This document shows, in pieces, positions 1-19,579 of a stretch of DNA of 64,000 nt. Under the pieces are notes generated by a model. That model was not told where the DNA came from, made no database searches, and was given only the letters and a program-made list of their open reading frames with translations. The stretch spans positions 660,001-724,000 of the forward strand of contig JACVTC010000057.1 of NCBI GenBank assembly GCA_016946835.1, written 5' to 3'. This DNA is from Neocallimastix lanati (nom. inval.) (lineage: Eukaryota; Neocallimastigomycota; Neocallimastigomycetes; Neocallimastigales; Neocallimastigaceae). Position numbers and translations under genes: made by a program. Position 1 is the stretch's first letter. Each line of letters begins with the position of its first letter.

Positions 1-858
1 AATACTCTACTCCATTATAATAAACTATACCTGTAGTAGGTCTAGTATAGGTTGAAATCATATCCAATATGGTCGATTTTCCAGAGCCATTTATTCCTAA
101 TAAACCAAAACATTCATTCTTTTTAACTCCAAAAGTTACATCTTTAACGGCTTCTATTATATATTCATAAACTTTATTTAATGAAGTTTGTACGTAAATG
201 TCATTTGCTCTTTCATTTTTATTTTTGTTTTTTAATATAATGCCTTCATCATAATTTGCTTTACTAATTTTATATTTCTTTCTTAAATTTAGTATAGCAA
301 TTTCATAATCTTTATAATTATTTTTAACATTTAAGTATTCATTATATACATCCTTATTTTTTGTTTCTTTTGGCTTATGATTTTTTATGGAAAATTTTGG
401 TTTTATTTTGTTATTTTTTTTATCATAGAGTGCTAAAAGACCAAGATAAATCGGAATATTAATTAAGGAGATCATTAGAGTTACAGTGATGCTGGAGCTT
501 AAACGTAACATAATTTCAAGATTAATATTTTTATTAGAATATTTACTATAAAAATCAATTTCATAAATAGAAACAATAATTTGTATTATTGCATAATTTG
601 GACAAACTAAAATAGTAATAAATATATTAACAAGATAAAATTTCGAAAATATATTTAAAAGATTGCCATTACGTTGTAAATGGATTACAGAAGCAAAAAT
701 ATTTATATAGAAATATTGTACTACAATATATATAAATGGATACCATGAATATGTAGCTTTTCCTTTTTGGAATCTATTACACGTGAAATATTGATATATT
801 ATTGAACTGATTGAACTAATGTTTTAATATAAAATAATTAGTCAAGTAATTAATATTA

Positions 859-924
<66 letters not shown>

Positions 925-1077
925 TATAAATAAATAAAAAATATATAAATATATAAAAATAAATATATATATATATAAATAAATAAGTTTAAATAAATAA
1001 ATTTAATTAATATTTCATTTAAAATTTTGAATTTGAATAATAATTCTTAATAACCATAATTATATTGATTTAATTAG

Positions 1078-1162
<85 letters not shown>

Positions 1163-1815
1163 TTTTTTTTTTTTTTTTTTTTTAAATATTATTATTTTTG
1201 ATTATTATTTAATTATTTTCTAAATGGTATAAATTATTTTTAATTATTAAAATTTAATTTAATTATTAATAATTACCATATAATTAAAGATATAAATAAA
1301 ACAATAATGACATAATGATTTAAAAAAATTTCTGGTTGTTCTATCGCTGCCAAAATTAATATTAATAATGAGGTCAAGGAATAGAGAGCAGAATCCGTAA
1401 TTATTGCTGATATCCAATAATTTCTATTTGAAATACCTTTTAATTTTAATTGTTGATATATTTGATTCTTCATTTCCCTAATAGTTATTACCCCAAAAGA
1501 AGAAATTCCTGATAAAAATGCTGCACCTAATCCAATACTAATAATGATAAAGGTTGAATGTATTTCATTAGAATAATCATTTAATACTTCAGAAGGAAGG
1601 GTTTTTGTTTTAATTCTTTCCGTTATATTATTTAAAGCGAGAAATGAATTTGATATCAAATTAATAGTAACAGGTAATGCATGGTCCATTGAAATATTGT
1701 AATTTATATTGAATTTAAAAGTAGCATTATCACTTAATATTCCTGTAACAGAAGAAACACAATTTTCTTCATAATTTTCATATATTTCAGTACCATTATA
1801 ATTGGTGATATTATA

Positions 1816-1846
<31 letters not shown>

Positions 1847-3084
1847 TTATAATCATTATTATTGATAATATTTTTATATTCTTTAGCAAAATTTGGAATA
1901 TTTGTTTCATTTTCATTAATATTCCAATTAAAATTTTTATATAAATCAGTTGAAATATCAAGTCTACTATCTTTATCATAATTTATCGATGGATAGATAA
2001 AACCTAAAATGAAAAAAGTAATACCTACAATAGTTTGAGGAAGTAATATTGCATAAGAAATAAATTTTATATTTTTTCTTATAAAATTTATTCTATACTT
2101 TATCAAGAGTTTAATTTGATTAATATTATTTAATTTTTGAATTTTTTTCAATTTAGGTTGTTCAATTTGCTTAACTTCTATTAAATTCCTGTTATCAGAA
2201 ATATGATAATAATTATTATGATTATTATTATTAATATTATCCATTTCCAATTTCTCATTTTCTTCTAAATCTTCATTTTCTATATGAAGGTATAATTCTT
2301 CTAATGTGGGCATATGTAAACTATAACTTTTAATAACATTTTTTTCTTGATTAAGAACTTTCAATTCACTGAATAATTTTGATAAATTTCCTGAAGACGA
2401 AAGTGGTAATTTCCATGTTCTTATTATATTTTTTGATGATGAAGATGAAGATGATGGTGATGGTGATGAAGGTGATGGTGATGAAGGTGATGGTGATGAC
2501 GATGATGATGATGTTATTGATGATAATATGTAATTTTGATTTTTATCATTTTTATTAGTATATATACTATCAGGAATATACTTTTTAATAATTTTATCTA
2601 TCAATTCAAATGAATCACTTTCTATATTAAAATTATAATACATATTAAAATGACTTTTTAAATAAGAACTAGATCCTAAACATCGTATTTTACCATGATT
2701 TAATATAAGTTTACGATCAGCAACAATATCTGCTTCATCCATGTAATGAGTAGTAAAAATAATTACTTTTCCTTTCTTTTTTCTTAATAAAAGATTCCAA
2801 ATATTTCTTCTTGATAATAGATCAAGACCAGAAGTTGGTTCATCTAAAAATACATATTTTGGATCACCTATAAAAGCAATAGCAATACATAATAATCTTT
2901 TTTGACCTCCACTAAGATTTCTGACAATATCTTGTTTTTTATTTTCCAATCCTACTTCTTTTAAAACTTGATCAATATCAACTTTTATATTTTTTATCAT
3001 AGAAAATATTTTAATATGATTTTCAACTGTAAGTTCATCATAGAGTAAATTTGTTTGAGGACAAATACCTAAATAGTAAAATAA

Positions 3085-3139
<55 letters not shown>

Positions 3140-3170
3140 ATATATAAAATATATATAAAATATATATATT

Positions 3171-3215
<45 letters not shown>

Positions 3216-5116
3216 ATATTAAATAATACATAATTTATATATAAACATTATTAATGTCTTAATTATTTACCGAAATCTTTTCGAATTTCTAAATTGTTAT
3301 TATGAAGATCTTCTCCATTGAAATAGACTTTACCATTTGATGGATTCAATAAACCAATCATAGTTTTTAATAATGTTGTTTTTCCTGATCCATTATGCCC
3401 TAAAACTGCAAAAATTTCATCATTATAAATTTTAAGATTAATATGTTTTAGAGCATAAAAAGGTTCTTTTTCTAATTTTTTTAAAAATTTGAATTTTGAA
3501 GGTTTTTGATTTTTTTTACTTTTATAATTGACTTTTTCATATAATTTAGATATATCTGAAACGTTAATTACACATTCTTCATTCCATCTATTATACTTTT
3601 CTATATCTTGTTTATAATAATAATTTTTAGCATCTTCCACAAAAATTTTTGGTTTTCGCTTTAGATTGTATTCTGAATATTCATCCATAAAATATTCTAA
3701 AATATATTCTAATAAGGTATAAAATATAATACTAAATAAAAATACCCCATAATAATATATAATTCCATCTTGGAATACATATATAGGTTTAAATTTTATT
3801 TTATTTAATTCATAATTGATTAATTTTTTAAAGATATTAATAAAATTTAATACGGGGAAAAATAAGCCTAATACCAATTTTACATATTCACTTAAAAAAT
3901 CATTACAATAATAGAGTAAGGCTTGAAAAATACTAAATATTAAACATGTAAAAGTTGCATATACATATTTTTTCATTGTTATGGCGAAAATTATGGCTAT
4001 ATCAAAACTTATAATACCAAATAATAATATACTTATAAATATTAAAATTGGATTAATGTATTTATATAATCTTAAAAAAATACAAATTAAATATAGTATA
4101 GATACTACAATAATCAACATTATAATATAAGCTATTTTCCATGACATTAAAAGTAAATTTGAACGAACTCCTATCATTACTAATCCTTCGTTGATATTGT
4201 TATCTTTTTCACGTATTAGATAGTCAATGATATATAATTGATACATTATGAACATACTTATTACCATACCAATATTATTAGTAGTAATAGCAGGTTCATC
4301 TTTTTTTTGATCAAATAAATTACCAACATTTATATCAATATTGTATAATTTTTTGGTTTTTATATTAATAATTGATTTATCAATAATTGATTGAAGATAA
4401 GTAAATTTTCTTAAATATGCTTTTGATTGTTTTTCTAATAAAGGATCACTAACTTCATTCATTTCTTTATCATTTTTATATTTAACTTTAAATTTTTTTG
4501 AACCTTCTTCAAAATCAGTGTTATATGTTCCAATTTCATAATTGAATAAATTTTCATTAAATTTAATAAATGCAATAAGATTATCATTATTATCACTATA
4601 TTCTTTCATTTCTTTTTCATCTTTAAAATTATGAATTTTATAATTATTATTAATGGAAAATAAGTCTTTCATTATATTTGTAGTAATATATTTTTTTTCC
4701 TGTTCTGTACAATTACATGTATTATTAAACATAAATCCTATAACTGCTTCATTATTATATGTTCCCCAATAATGAGAAACATTTTCTTCATCCATTGGAT
4801 AAAGTGTAGTAATTGAATTATTCAACCATATGGGAAAAACTTTAAAATAGTAACAATTAATAATGATATTTATAAAATAATAATATATATTTAATTAATA
4901 TAATTATATTTTGGATAAATATATTTTATTGTATAAATTTTACTTTAATTAATTTTAATATTTAATTTCATATATATGTATAGAAAATAAAATTAGTTTA
5001 TACCACTTACATAAATATAAAATATAAATTGTAAAAAAGAAATTTTCAAGGTAAAATTCTGATTTATGTATTTTTTTTAACAAGAAATTTTTATATAATA
5101 TTGCTAAAAAACCCAT
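1..5116 (-). CDS. ABCA-family full-size ABC transporter, 3' end beyond the window
   Basis: Probably a lipid or sterol transporter of the ABCA subfamily, membrane-embedded. Exons by hand: 5116-5011, 4839-3271, 3068-1277 and 815 to beyond base 1, with phases 1, 1, 2 that join in frame. Exon 1 starts MGFLAILYKNFLLKK, the usual ABCA N-terminus leading into TM1. A large extracytoplasmic loop and a TM block follow, then NBD1: Walker A GHNGSGKT (residues 516-523), Q-loop across intron 2 (DFG-ICPQTN), signature LSGGQ (610-614), Walker B YVFLDEP (630-636) and H-loop His666. A Ser/Pro-rich linker and the second TMD follow. NBD2 begins at the left edge with Walker A GINGSGKST. The last exon has two in-frame acceptors 9 nt apart (exon start 815 or 806). 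All motifs seen look functional. It is the closest relative of the dead copy at 6318-10060. The substrate is unknown. Confidence 0.88.
1077..1183. repeat. (ATT)n array plus T-run in intron 3 of the ABCA gene
   Basis: About 28 ATT units followed by a T-run, inside the 461-bp last intron (1276-816). The other ABCA gene carries a longer AAT array in the equivalent intron. Confidence 0.95.
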
Positions 5117-5145
5117 TTTTTTTAATTTTAAATTATTTAAATTGT

Positions 5146-5184
<39 letters not shown>

Positions 5185-5303
5185 TTTTACTATTCATTTA
5201 TTTATATTTATAATCTTATTGTCATATTCAATATAAAATTACTTTCCTTTTTTTTACTTATTTTCTTTTTTTTTTTCTTTTTTTTTTTTTTATTACTTGA
5301 CTT

Positions 5304-5337
<34 letters not shown>

Positions 5338-5344
5338 ACTTTCT

Positions 5345-5384
<40 letters not shown>

Positions 5385-5475
5385 ACTTTCTTCTTTTCTT
5401 TTTCTTTTTTTTTTTTTTTTTTTTTTACTTACTTTCTTTTTTTCTTTTTTTTTTTACATAACTTTTCTTTTTTTC

Positions 5476-5506
<31 letters not shown>

Positions 5507-6317
5507 TTTATTTATTTATTTATTTTTTATTATTTGTTATTATTATTAATGAATTAAAAATTTTAAATCAAAACTTTAAAATTATATTATATACTATTTT
5601 TATAAATTACTATTTATAAATATTTATAAAATTTTAAAATTTTATATATAATAATATTTAATAAAAAAAAAATAATAATGATAAGAAATTAATGTAGTAC
5701 AAAGATAACTTTTTTTTATATTAATTTTTTTATGAATTTCAACTTACAAATAATTTTAAATAATTTTGTTATTATATCAATTATTATATATTATTTTATT
5801 ATATATTATTTCAAAAATATTTTTTTAAATGATATTTTATTTTTAAATAATTTTTTACTTATATATTGGTTTTAAAGATATATAAACCTATTTTTTTTTT
5901 ATTAACCTAAAGAATATATATATAATATATGTGTATATATATATATATTTTAGAGTATTTAACAAAATATTTTATTTTTTTTTTTTTTTATATTTTTAAG
6001 ATATATAAACCTTTTTAATTATTTTATTTTATTTTATTTTATTTTTTTTTTATAAAGAATATTTTTTTTATTGTATTTAAATAAATATAAAAGGAACAAT
6101 AAAAATTAAAAAATATATATATTCTTTAGCCCTATTTTGCCATTATTTATTAATATTATTCATTTATTGATTAAATAAATAAAGATTAAAGTTCTCAATA
6201 ATTAACGGCTATAAAAAAAAAAAAAAAAAAAATTCATTTATTGATTTATTTATTAAAATTTTGAACGCCACATTTTCTGAAATGCAACCTTCCAGAAATA
6301 CAACACTCTCCCCTTTA
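5117..6317. other. Intergenic, upstream of the ABCA gene; low complexity
   Basis: No gene seen. The first part is a long polypyrimidine block (listed separately). From about 5660 to 6110 there is a degenerate AT-rich repeat with recurring AAGATATATAAACC and AAAGAATATTTT words, also found at 61640-62180. At 6263-6285 a short segment (GAACGCCACATT...GAAATGCAAC) resembles the terminal repeats of the MITE at 56099-56228. Confidence 0.7.
5151..5510. repeat. Polypyrimidine block: long T-runs with ACTTACTTTCTT spacers
   Basis: About 360 bp almost purely C/T on the plus strand. T-runs of 15-35 are separated by near-identical ACTTACTTTCTT words at about 5333, 5381 and 5427. It begins about 35 bp upstream of the ABCA start codon (purine-rich on the coding strand). 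Confidence 0.9.
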
Positions 6318-6657
6318 ATATGTAGCTTTTCGATTTTGAAATATACAAATAGAGAAATTATAGATACTGTACTACTCGAACTATTAATTTTATTAAATAA
6401 ATAAATAAATAGATAAATAAATAAATAAATAAATAGATAGATAAAATAAATAACTATTAGATAAATATAAATAAATCAGTAAATGAATAAAAGCTTGAAA
6501 GACTTCAAATTGATGATTCTATAATTATTTTTACTGATAATATTTATAATAATTATTATTATTAATATTTTATATTATTTAATAAAATTTGAAATATTTG
6601 CTTCATTTTCATTAATATTCTAATAAAATTTTTTTATTTTATTATACTTTTTCATTT

Positions 6658-6926
<269 letters not shown>

Positions 6927-7705
6927 CTGTATACCATTTTTCATTTTCATCTAAATCTTCATTCTCTATATGAAGATATAATTCTCCTAATAAGGGGCAT
7001 ACATTAACAATAACTATTAATAATATTTTTTTTCTTAATTAGGAACTTTCAATTCATTAAATAATTTTGTCAAATTTTTTTGAAGAAGAAAGTGGCAATT
7101 TTCATATTTTCATTTATATTTTTTGATGATGAAAATGATGGTAATGATAGTGAGGATGGTGATGATAATGTTAATAATATGTTATTTTGATTTTTCATGA
7201 TCTTTATTAATTTATATACTTTTGGGAATATACTTTTATAATAATTTTATCTACCATTTCAAATAGATCATTTTCTTTCTATATTAAAATTATAATACTT
7301 ATTAAAATGATTACTTAAGTAAGAACTAGATCCTAAACATTGTATTTTCCATGATTTACGATCATAAAACGGTTCATTTTCTAATTTCTTTAAAAATCTG
7401 AATTTGGATTTGCTTTTGAATTTTTTTTTTTTTTTTTTTTTTTAATTTTATAATTCCTTTTTTTGTATAGTATAGATAGATAAATATGAAACGTTAATTG
7501 CACATTCTTTCATTCCATCTCTTTTATATATTTCTTTATCTTGTTTATAATAAAAATTCCTCCCATCTTTCACGAAAATTCTCTATTTTCATTTTAAATT
7601 ATGTTTTAAATATTCATCTATATAATATTCCAAAATCCATCTTAGTAAGTCATAAAATAAAATATTAACAAAAAATACTCCAAAATAATAAGTAATTCCA
7701 TCTTG

Positions 7706-7713
7706 GATTAAAT

Positions 7714-7719
<6 letters not shown>
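7706..7719. repeat. Target-site duplication, left copy
   Basis: GATTAAATTATTTT, identical to 9009-9022. The two copies bracket the LINE and are separated by poly(T) on this side. Confidence 0.85.
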
Positions 7720-7757
<38 letters not shown>

Positions 7758-9008
7758 GCAGCAAATATTGCGAACTTTAATCTTTATTTATTTATTCTTA
7801 TATAAAATACATGAATACTTTTAATAATAAAAAATAAAAAAAACACAGAATTAATAAAATAAAAAAAAATATTATTTGTCCAATTTGAATATAATAATAA
7901 AAAAATAGTAACGTGAAATAAAAAGTAAAAATCAAAAATAAGTGTATGAATAAATTCAGAAAAAAGTTCATATGCAACGAACCTCACCTCCTTATGGATT
8001 AGGGTTTGAATTGACTATCTGAAAGAAATTATGGTCTTCTCCTTCAGAGGCATTAGCCCTGCTAGCCTGTCTTACTGCATTTTCAGAGTTGACGCTCCTG
8101 GTTAGTTTGCGCTTTATACTTTCGGAATAGTAACCCTTGCCGAGTACTAGCCAGAGGCATAATTTCTGTAAAGAGAGCCGCAGATCGCACCAAGAACAGC
8201 GTTTTTGAATAATCACCAGAAATGATTTGGTTCTTAAACAAAATATGCCATTCCTTTTTATAATTTAAATCTATTATATCTGCATCCCTTCCACCAAGAA
8301 GAAAGTTATATAATCGGTACCACGTCACCTATATATTTACACACTCATTACTCAGAAAATTACTTAAATTACCACGATTTTCACCAATTGAACTATTCAT
8401 TAAGTTAGAAGTAACGATATTATAATTTTCACTATCACTAATATTAGTATTTCTATTTTCACTATCACTATTTTCTAATATTATTAACAATATTATTTCT
8501 ATTGTTAATATTATTAATATTATACACTTCGTTACTACTATCAGAATCAGAACTTTGTTCTATATTATTCATATCTGTGATAACAGTGTCTACATTACTT
8601 TTAGATATTGGACAATACTTAGAAATAATATAAAATATTTCATAAAGAATTTCAATATCCTTAAAATATTTCATTCGAAATTCACGGAAAAGATAGCATT
8701 TAGAAAACCAATGTTCCAATCGAGGATTACTATTTTTTCTATAACAACAAGGACACCTTTCAGGACAGTCTTCTTCAATTATTTTGGCGGCTTTGGCAAC
8801 ACGAGCATCGAATTTATATCCACATCTGGCGCGAAGTACCCATCGGAAGCCAATGCTAAATTCAGGATATTTATAATTTAGCTAAAGATACTCCTTAGTT
8901 TTCTCAAAATTATTATTTTTATAAGCCTTAGCTTTGATTGATTTTCCTGCCATATCTCTATCCCAGTAAAAGTTTAAAATAGCTTTTTTTTTTGATGGAA
9001 ATTTACTA
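7720..9008 (-). mobile_element. 5'-truncated non-LTR retrotransposon (LINE) insertion
   Basis: Clearly richer in G/C than its surroundings. On the minus strand it ends in a poly(A) tail (T-run from about 7716 to 7754) and is bounded by a 14-bp duplication. The reading frame from 9008 to about 8468 encodes a LINE-type C-terminus with a Cys/His cluster fitting the reverse-transcriptase zinc-binding domain: CPERCPCC, then 10 residues, His, 4 residues, Cys. An Asn/Ser-rich tail follows. The frame has an in-frame TAG near 8881 and is frameshifted further on; 8083-8328 continues in another frame (WYRLYNFLLGGRDAD). The RT and endonuclease domains are absent, so it was truncated on arrival and cannot move on its own. 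Confidence 0.8.
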
Positions 9009-9022
9009 GATTAAATTATTTT
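9009..9022. repeat. Target-site duplication, right copy
   Basis: Perfect copy of 7706-7719. Beyond it the ABCA pseudogene sequence resumes at the point where it stopped on the left side. Confidence 0.85.
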
Positions 9023-9304
9023 CTGGTTTATTTTGTTTAATTCATAAAATATTAATTTATTATAGATATTTACAACATTTAAAACTGGAAAAAAGAATCC
9101 AATGTTAATTTTACATATTTATTTACATAATCATTACAAAAATGAATAAAGGATTGAAAAAATAATAAATATAACACAAGTATAATAGACATATATATAT
9201 ATATATATATATTTTCATTATTATTATTATTATTATTATCATTATTATTATTATTGAAAATAATGACTATATCAAAACATACAATATTAAAAAATAAAAA
9301 TACA

Positions 9305-9335
<31 letters not shown>

Positions 9336-9371
9336 TAAAATTGGATTTATATACAAAAATAATTTAAAGAA

Positions 9372-9402
<31 letters not shown>

Positions 9403-9726
9403 AATATAATAAATATAAGGTATTTTTAATAATCATAATAAAAGATATATGTTATTTTCCATGATATTAAAGGTATATTTAAACGAATTCCTGCTATTAC
9501 TAGTCCTTTTCCCCGGTTTATATAATATATGATTGATGAAGAATAAAGATAAATATTAAAAAAAAAAAAATTACTAATATTATTGGTAATATAAATTTTT
9601 AAATTATTTTCATCATAGAAATTTCCAACATTACATAATTTTTTTTTTTTTTTAGTTTTTAAATTTATAAAACTGTTGTATCAATCACTGATTGAAGATA
9701 TATAAATTTTCTTAAATATATTTTTT

Positions 9727-9768
<42 letters not shown>

Positions 9769-10060
9769 AAAATTTTTATCATCTCTTTCAATATCTAAAT
9801 CATTTACTCCTATACTTGATAAATAATATAATAATATTCAAACTTATCCTAATTAATTCTATTTTACTTAAGATTTTTAAATCAAAAATCCATATTATAT
9901 ATTATTTCATTCGTAACTGATTAAATCCTTGATTAAATTTTATATAATTACAATAAGATTATTATCATTACTGTGCTCTTCCAATTCTTTTTCATCCTTG
10001 ACATTATGAATTTTATAATTATTATTCATAATTTTATTTTACATCATAATAAAACATTTA

Positions 10061-10209
10061 TAAATTATTACAAATATGAACATTTTATTATTTTATTATT
10101 TATATTGAGATATTGATGTATATTATTAATAATTTATTATGATTATTTATGATATTGTAAAATGTTTATATATTTAAAGAGGCGTAGTTTGATTACTTTT
10201 TATTTATTT

Positions 10210-10247
<38 letters not shown>

Positions 10248-10302
10248 TTTATTTTATTTTATATTATGTTATGTTATGTTATGTTATGTTATGTTATGTT
10301 AT
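10061..10302. other. Spacer with T-run and (ATGTT)n microsatellite
   Basis: No gene. A T-run of about 34 lies at 10210-10245. About 7 tandem ATGTT units (10266-10302) abut the stop codon of the next ABCA gene. Confidence 0.9.
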
Positions 10303-16623
<6,321 letters not shown>

Positions 16624-16709
16624 CTTTATCTTAGCAATTTGAATGTTTGAATTTATTTCATAGTTTTCTTAACTTTTTTAAATTATATAAAATTAATATT
16701 TAAAATATA

Positions 16710-16743
<34 letters not shown>

Positions 16744-17640
16744 GTTATTTTATTTTTTTTATCTATTTTATTTTATTTTATTTTATTTTATTTTATTTTA
16801 TTTTGTTTTATTTTGTAATGAATATAATAATTTTTTCTTTTATCACTATTAATTATTTATAAAAATAAAAATTTTATATATTTTAATTACATAAAAATAA
16901 TTATACTATTATTACTAATATATAAATTATATTATGTTAACACTTTTTTAAATCCTTGAATTTCCTTTCCGTTACTTATATAAATATATAAAATTAATTT
17001 AAAGGTAATTGTAAAAAAAAAAAAAAAAAAAAGTAAAGATAAAATATATATATAAAAAGTATTTACAATAATAAAATTCAATATAAACTTAAATATTTAA
17101 CTTTGTATTTAAAAAAAAAAAAATTGAAAAAAGAAAAATTTATATAAATGATACTAATAATATTATTATTTGTATTAGTATTAGTTTAGAATTATTATTA
17201 AAACTATTTATTATTAGTATAAATGATTATTATTTTTATTTATATATTTTTTAATTAATTAATTAATTAATTAATTAATTAATTACAAAATCTTTTAAAA
17301 AAGAAAAAAAAAAAAAAAGTTTAAACTAAGTACTATTTTTTTATTTTTTTCTATAACATTTTTAAAAATTTTGAAAAGAAAAGAAAAGAAAACAGTTTAA
17401 TATAAAATAAACTTTTAATTAAAATTTTCTATTTTTTACATAAAAATTAAAAAAAAAAAAAAAAAAATTTAAATTTATTAAAGATATTAACAAAAACGGA
17501 AGAGTTGTACAAAATATTTCATCAGCTGTATTATTCATTGAGATTAAAAAATTAAACCAGAGTTATACTTAAAAACATTTATTAAAACAATTATTATTAT
17601 TAATTATTATTATTATTATTTATTTTTTACTATATATTTA

Positions 17641-17711
<71 letters not shown>

Positions 17712-17725
17712 TATTTATTTATTAA

Positions 17726-17769
<44 letters not shown>

Positions 17770-18130
17770 AATTATTATTTATTAATTATTAATTATTAAT
17801 TATTATTTATTATTTATTATTTACTATTTATTTATTTATAATTATTATTTTTTTTACTTTTATAAATTGATCAAAGTATAAAAATACCTAATCACAATAA
17901 GGAATTGCATTAATAAGAAAATCCACAATTTCTCAAAGGTGATTAAAAGATATTATAGTTATAATTAATAAAATAGTTTCTTTCTCCTGAACCGATCTTT
18001 TTTTATTTTACTTATTTATTTATTTTTTTTTTTTTTTTTTTGGACTTCAGTTTCTTAAAATCTTAGGTTCTGATTCTTTTGTTTACTTAGTTTTTTTTTT
18101 TTTTTTTTTTTTGGTCACGATTTCTAGTCT
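16624..18130. other. Intergenic, no gene seen
   Basis: Very AT-rich. It holds (TTTTA) units at 16765-16805, (AATT)n at 17250-17285, and (ATT)n arrays at about 17585-17850. From 18000 on, T-runs alternate with T/G-rich sequence. Upstream of the ABCA start codon at 16623, nothing resembling a promoter can be picked out of the background. Confidence 0.6.
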
Positions 18131-18236
18131 ATGGTTCTTTGTTTTTGGTTTCTACTTTTGAATTTTTTTATTCTTTTTTTTGGTTTCCTTCTTGGTTCTT
18201 CGTTTCTCTCTATGGTCTTTTTTTTTTATTATTATT

Positions 18237-18442
18237 CAGTAGGTAGGTTAGAAAAGGTTAATTATTTGAATATAAAAGGGCTTCAAAAAGCCCTAGAGTG
18301 TAAAGAGAGCATGAATTAAAAGAAAACTACATCCTACCTACCAACTTCAACAGTTTGGTGATTACTCCATTCAAATAAGCTCTGATGAATAGGGAACTAT
18401 AGTCCCCGAAGGCTACAGGTTAGTCGTGAAGGTGAAACGACT
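18237..18442. other. GC-rich structured island, candidate ncRNA or retroelement part
   Basis: It stands out by base composition and carries four inverted repeats: TAGGTAGG (18240-18247) with CCTACCTA (18333-18340); AGGGCTT/AAGCCCT with a 4-nt loop (18277-18294); GGGA/TCCC (18392-18406); AGTCGT/ACGACT with a 9-nt loop (18422-18442). A run of 62 T follows at once (18464-18525). No tRNA A/B boxes, snRNA or rRNA signature was recognised, and no convincing ORF on either strand. It could be a Pol III-type RNA ending in the T-run, or on the minus strand the leader of a retroelement whose A-rich part continues to about 18040. Strand left open. Confidence 0.4.
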
Positions 18443-18462
18443 TTAAAATATATATAATTTAT

Positions 18463-18529
<67 letters not shown>

Positions 18530-18567
18530 GTGAGGTCTACTATATATTTCAAGTTAGTAACTCTTTA

Positions 18568-18610
<43 letters not shown>

Positions 18611-19579
18611 TAATTAAAGCCTAGAAAAGTAATAATAAATTATAAATTCTTTTTCATAATAAATGTTAATAATATTAATTTCAGAAAATAATAAATTCTT
18701 GTTGAAAAGTATTTCTAAAAAAAAAAAATTCATCTGTTTCGTATAATAAGCCAATTAAATAATTTAATAGTTTCTTAAAAAGTCTTCTTCTTCCAACAAT
18801 TTTCATTTATTGAATTGTTCCTTAAAGGAAAAAAAAAATATATATATATATATATCAATTAAAAGCTAACATATAAAATGTAAATAATAATAAAGTGTAA
18901 TTACTTATATATCCTAAATTTACATAATTTTTATTATTTTTTTTTATTAAAGAAAAAAATATTAAAGAAATAATACCTGAAAATAATAATAAATTATATA
19001 TTATAAAAAAAAATTTTCATCTATTATATATATATCTGCAAATTTAAATAATAAACAAAAAAAAAAAAAAAAATAGATAAAAATATTTCATAATTTTTCT
19101 TTATTTTATATCTTTATTATTATAAATATATATATATATATATTTTCCTTTAAGAATATATATATATAAAGCTTATTAATAATATTTATTTTTTCTAATT
19201 ATTATTAGATTAATAATTATTAAAAATTATTCTATTTACTAATTACTATTAGATTAATAATTATTTAATTATTAAAAATAGGACTTTTATTTCTATTTTT
19301 AATATATTAAATAATTAAAAAAAAAAAAAAGGTATAATTATTAAAAAGTTTACTACTCCATTATTACTATATTTATTTTTAATTATCAGAGTAATAGTAT
19401 AATTTTATATAAATATAATTTAATAAATTGAATTTTATTGTCTTTATTTTTAAAATTATATTTAAGAATAAATAAATTATTGTAAAATGAAAAAATTAAA
19501 AAAAAAAAAAAAAAAAAAATTATAAAAATAGTCATCTGAACAAATATTATATTTTAATATCACATTAATTATCTTTTTT
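18443..19579. other. Intergenic, T-runs and AT-rich sequence
   Basis: T-runs of 62 (18464-18525) and about 35 (18570-18604), then AT-rich sequence with several TA repeats. No gene or RNA recognised. Confidence 0.7.

Noticed and set aside
5101-5619. 172-residue Phe/Leu-rich ORF on the plus strand
   Set aside because: Translation of the polypyrimidine block, opposite to the ABCA exon 1; no coding character.
8555-8881. 108-residue plus-strand ORF in the LINE
   Set aside because: The minus-strand frame contains the zinc-binding-like Cys/His pattern, so this is its shadow.
18131-18319. 62-residue plus-strand ORF
   Set aside because: T/G-rich low-complexity sequence running into the hairpin island; no protein-like composition.
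18381-18442. Hammerhead-ribozyme-like core: CTGATGA followed by GAAAC
   Set aside because: The bases after CTGATGA and before GAAAC do not form stem II, and no arms fit stems I and III with a UH cleavage site. The motif pair is likely chance.
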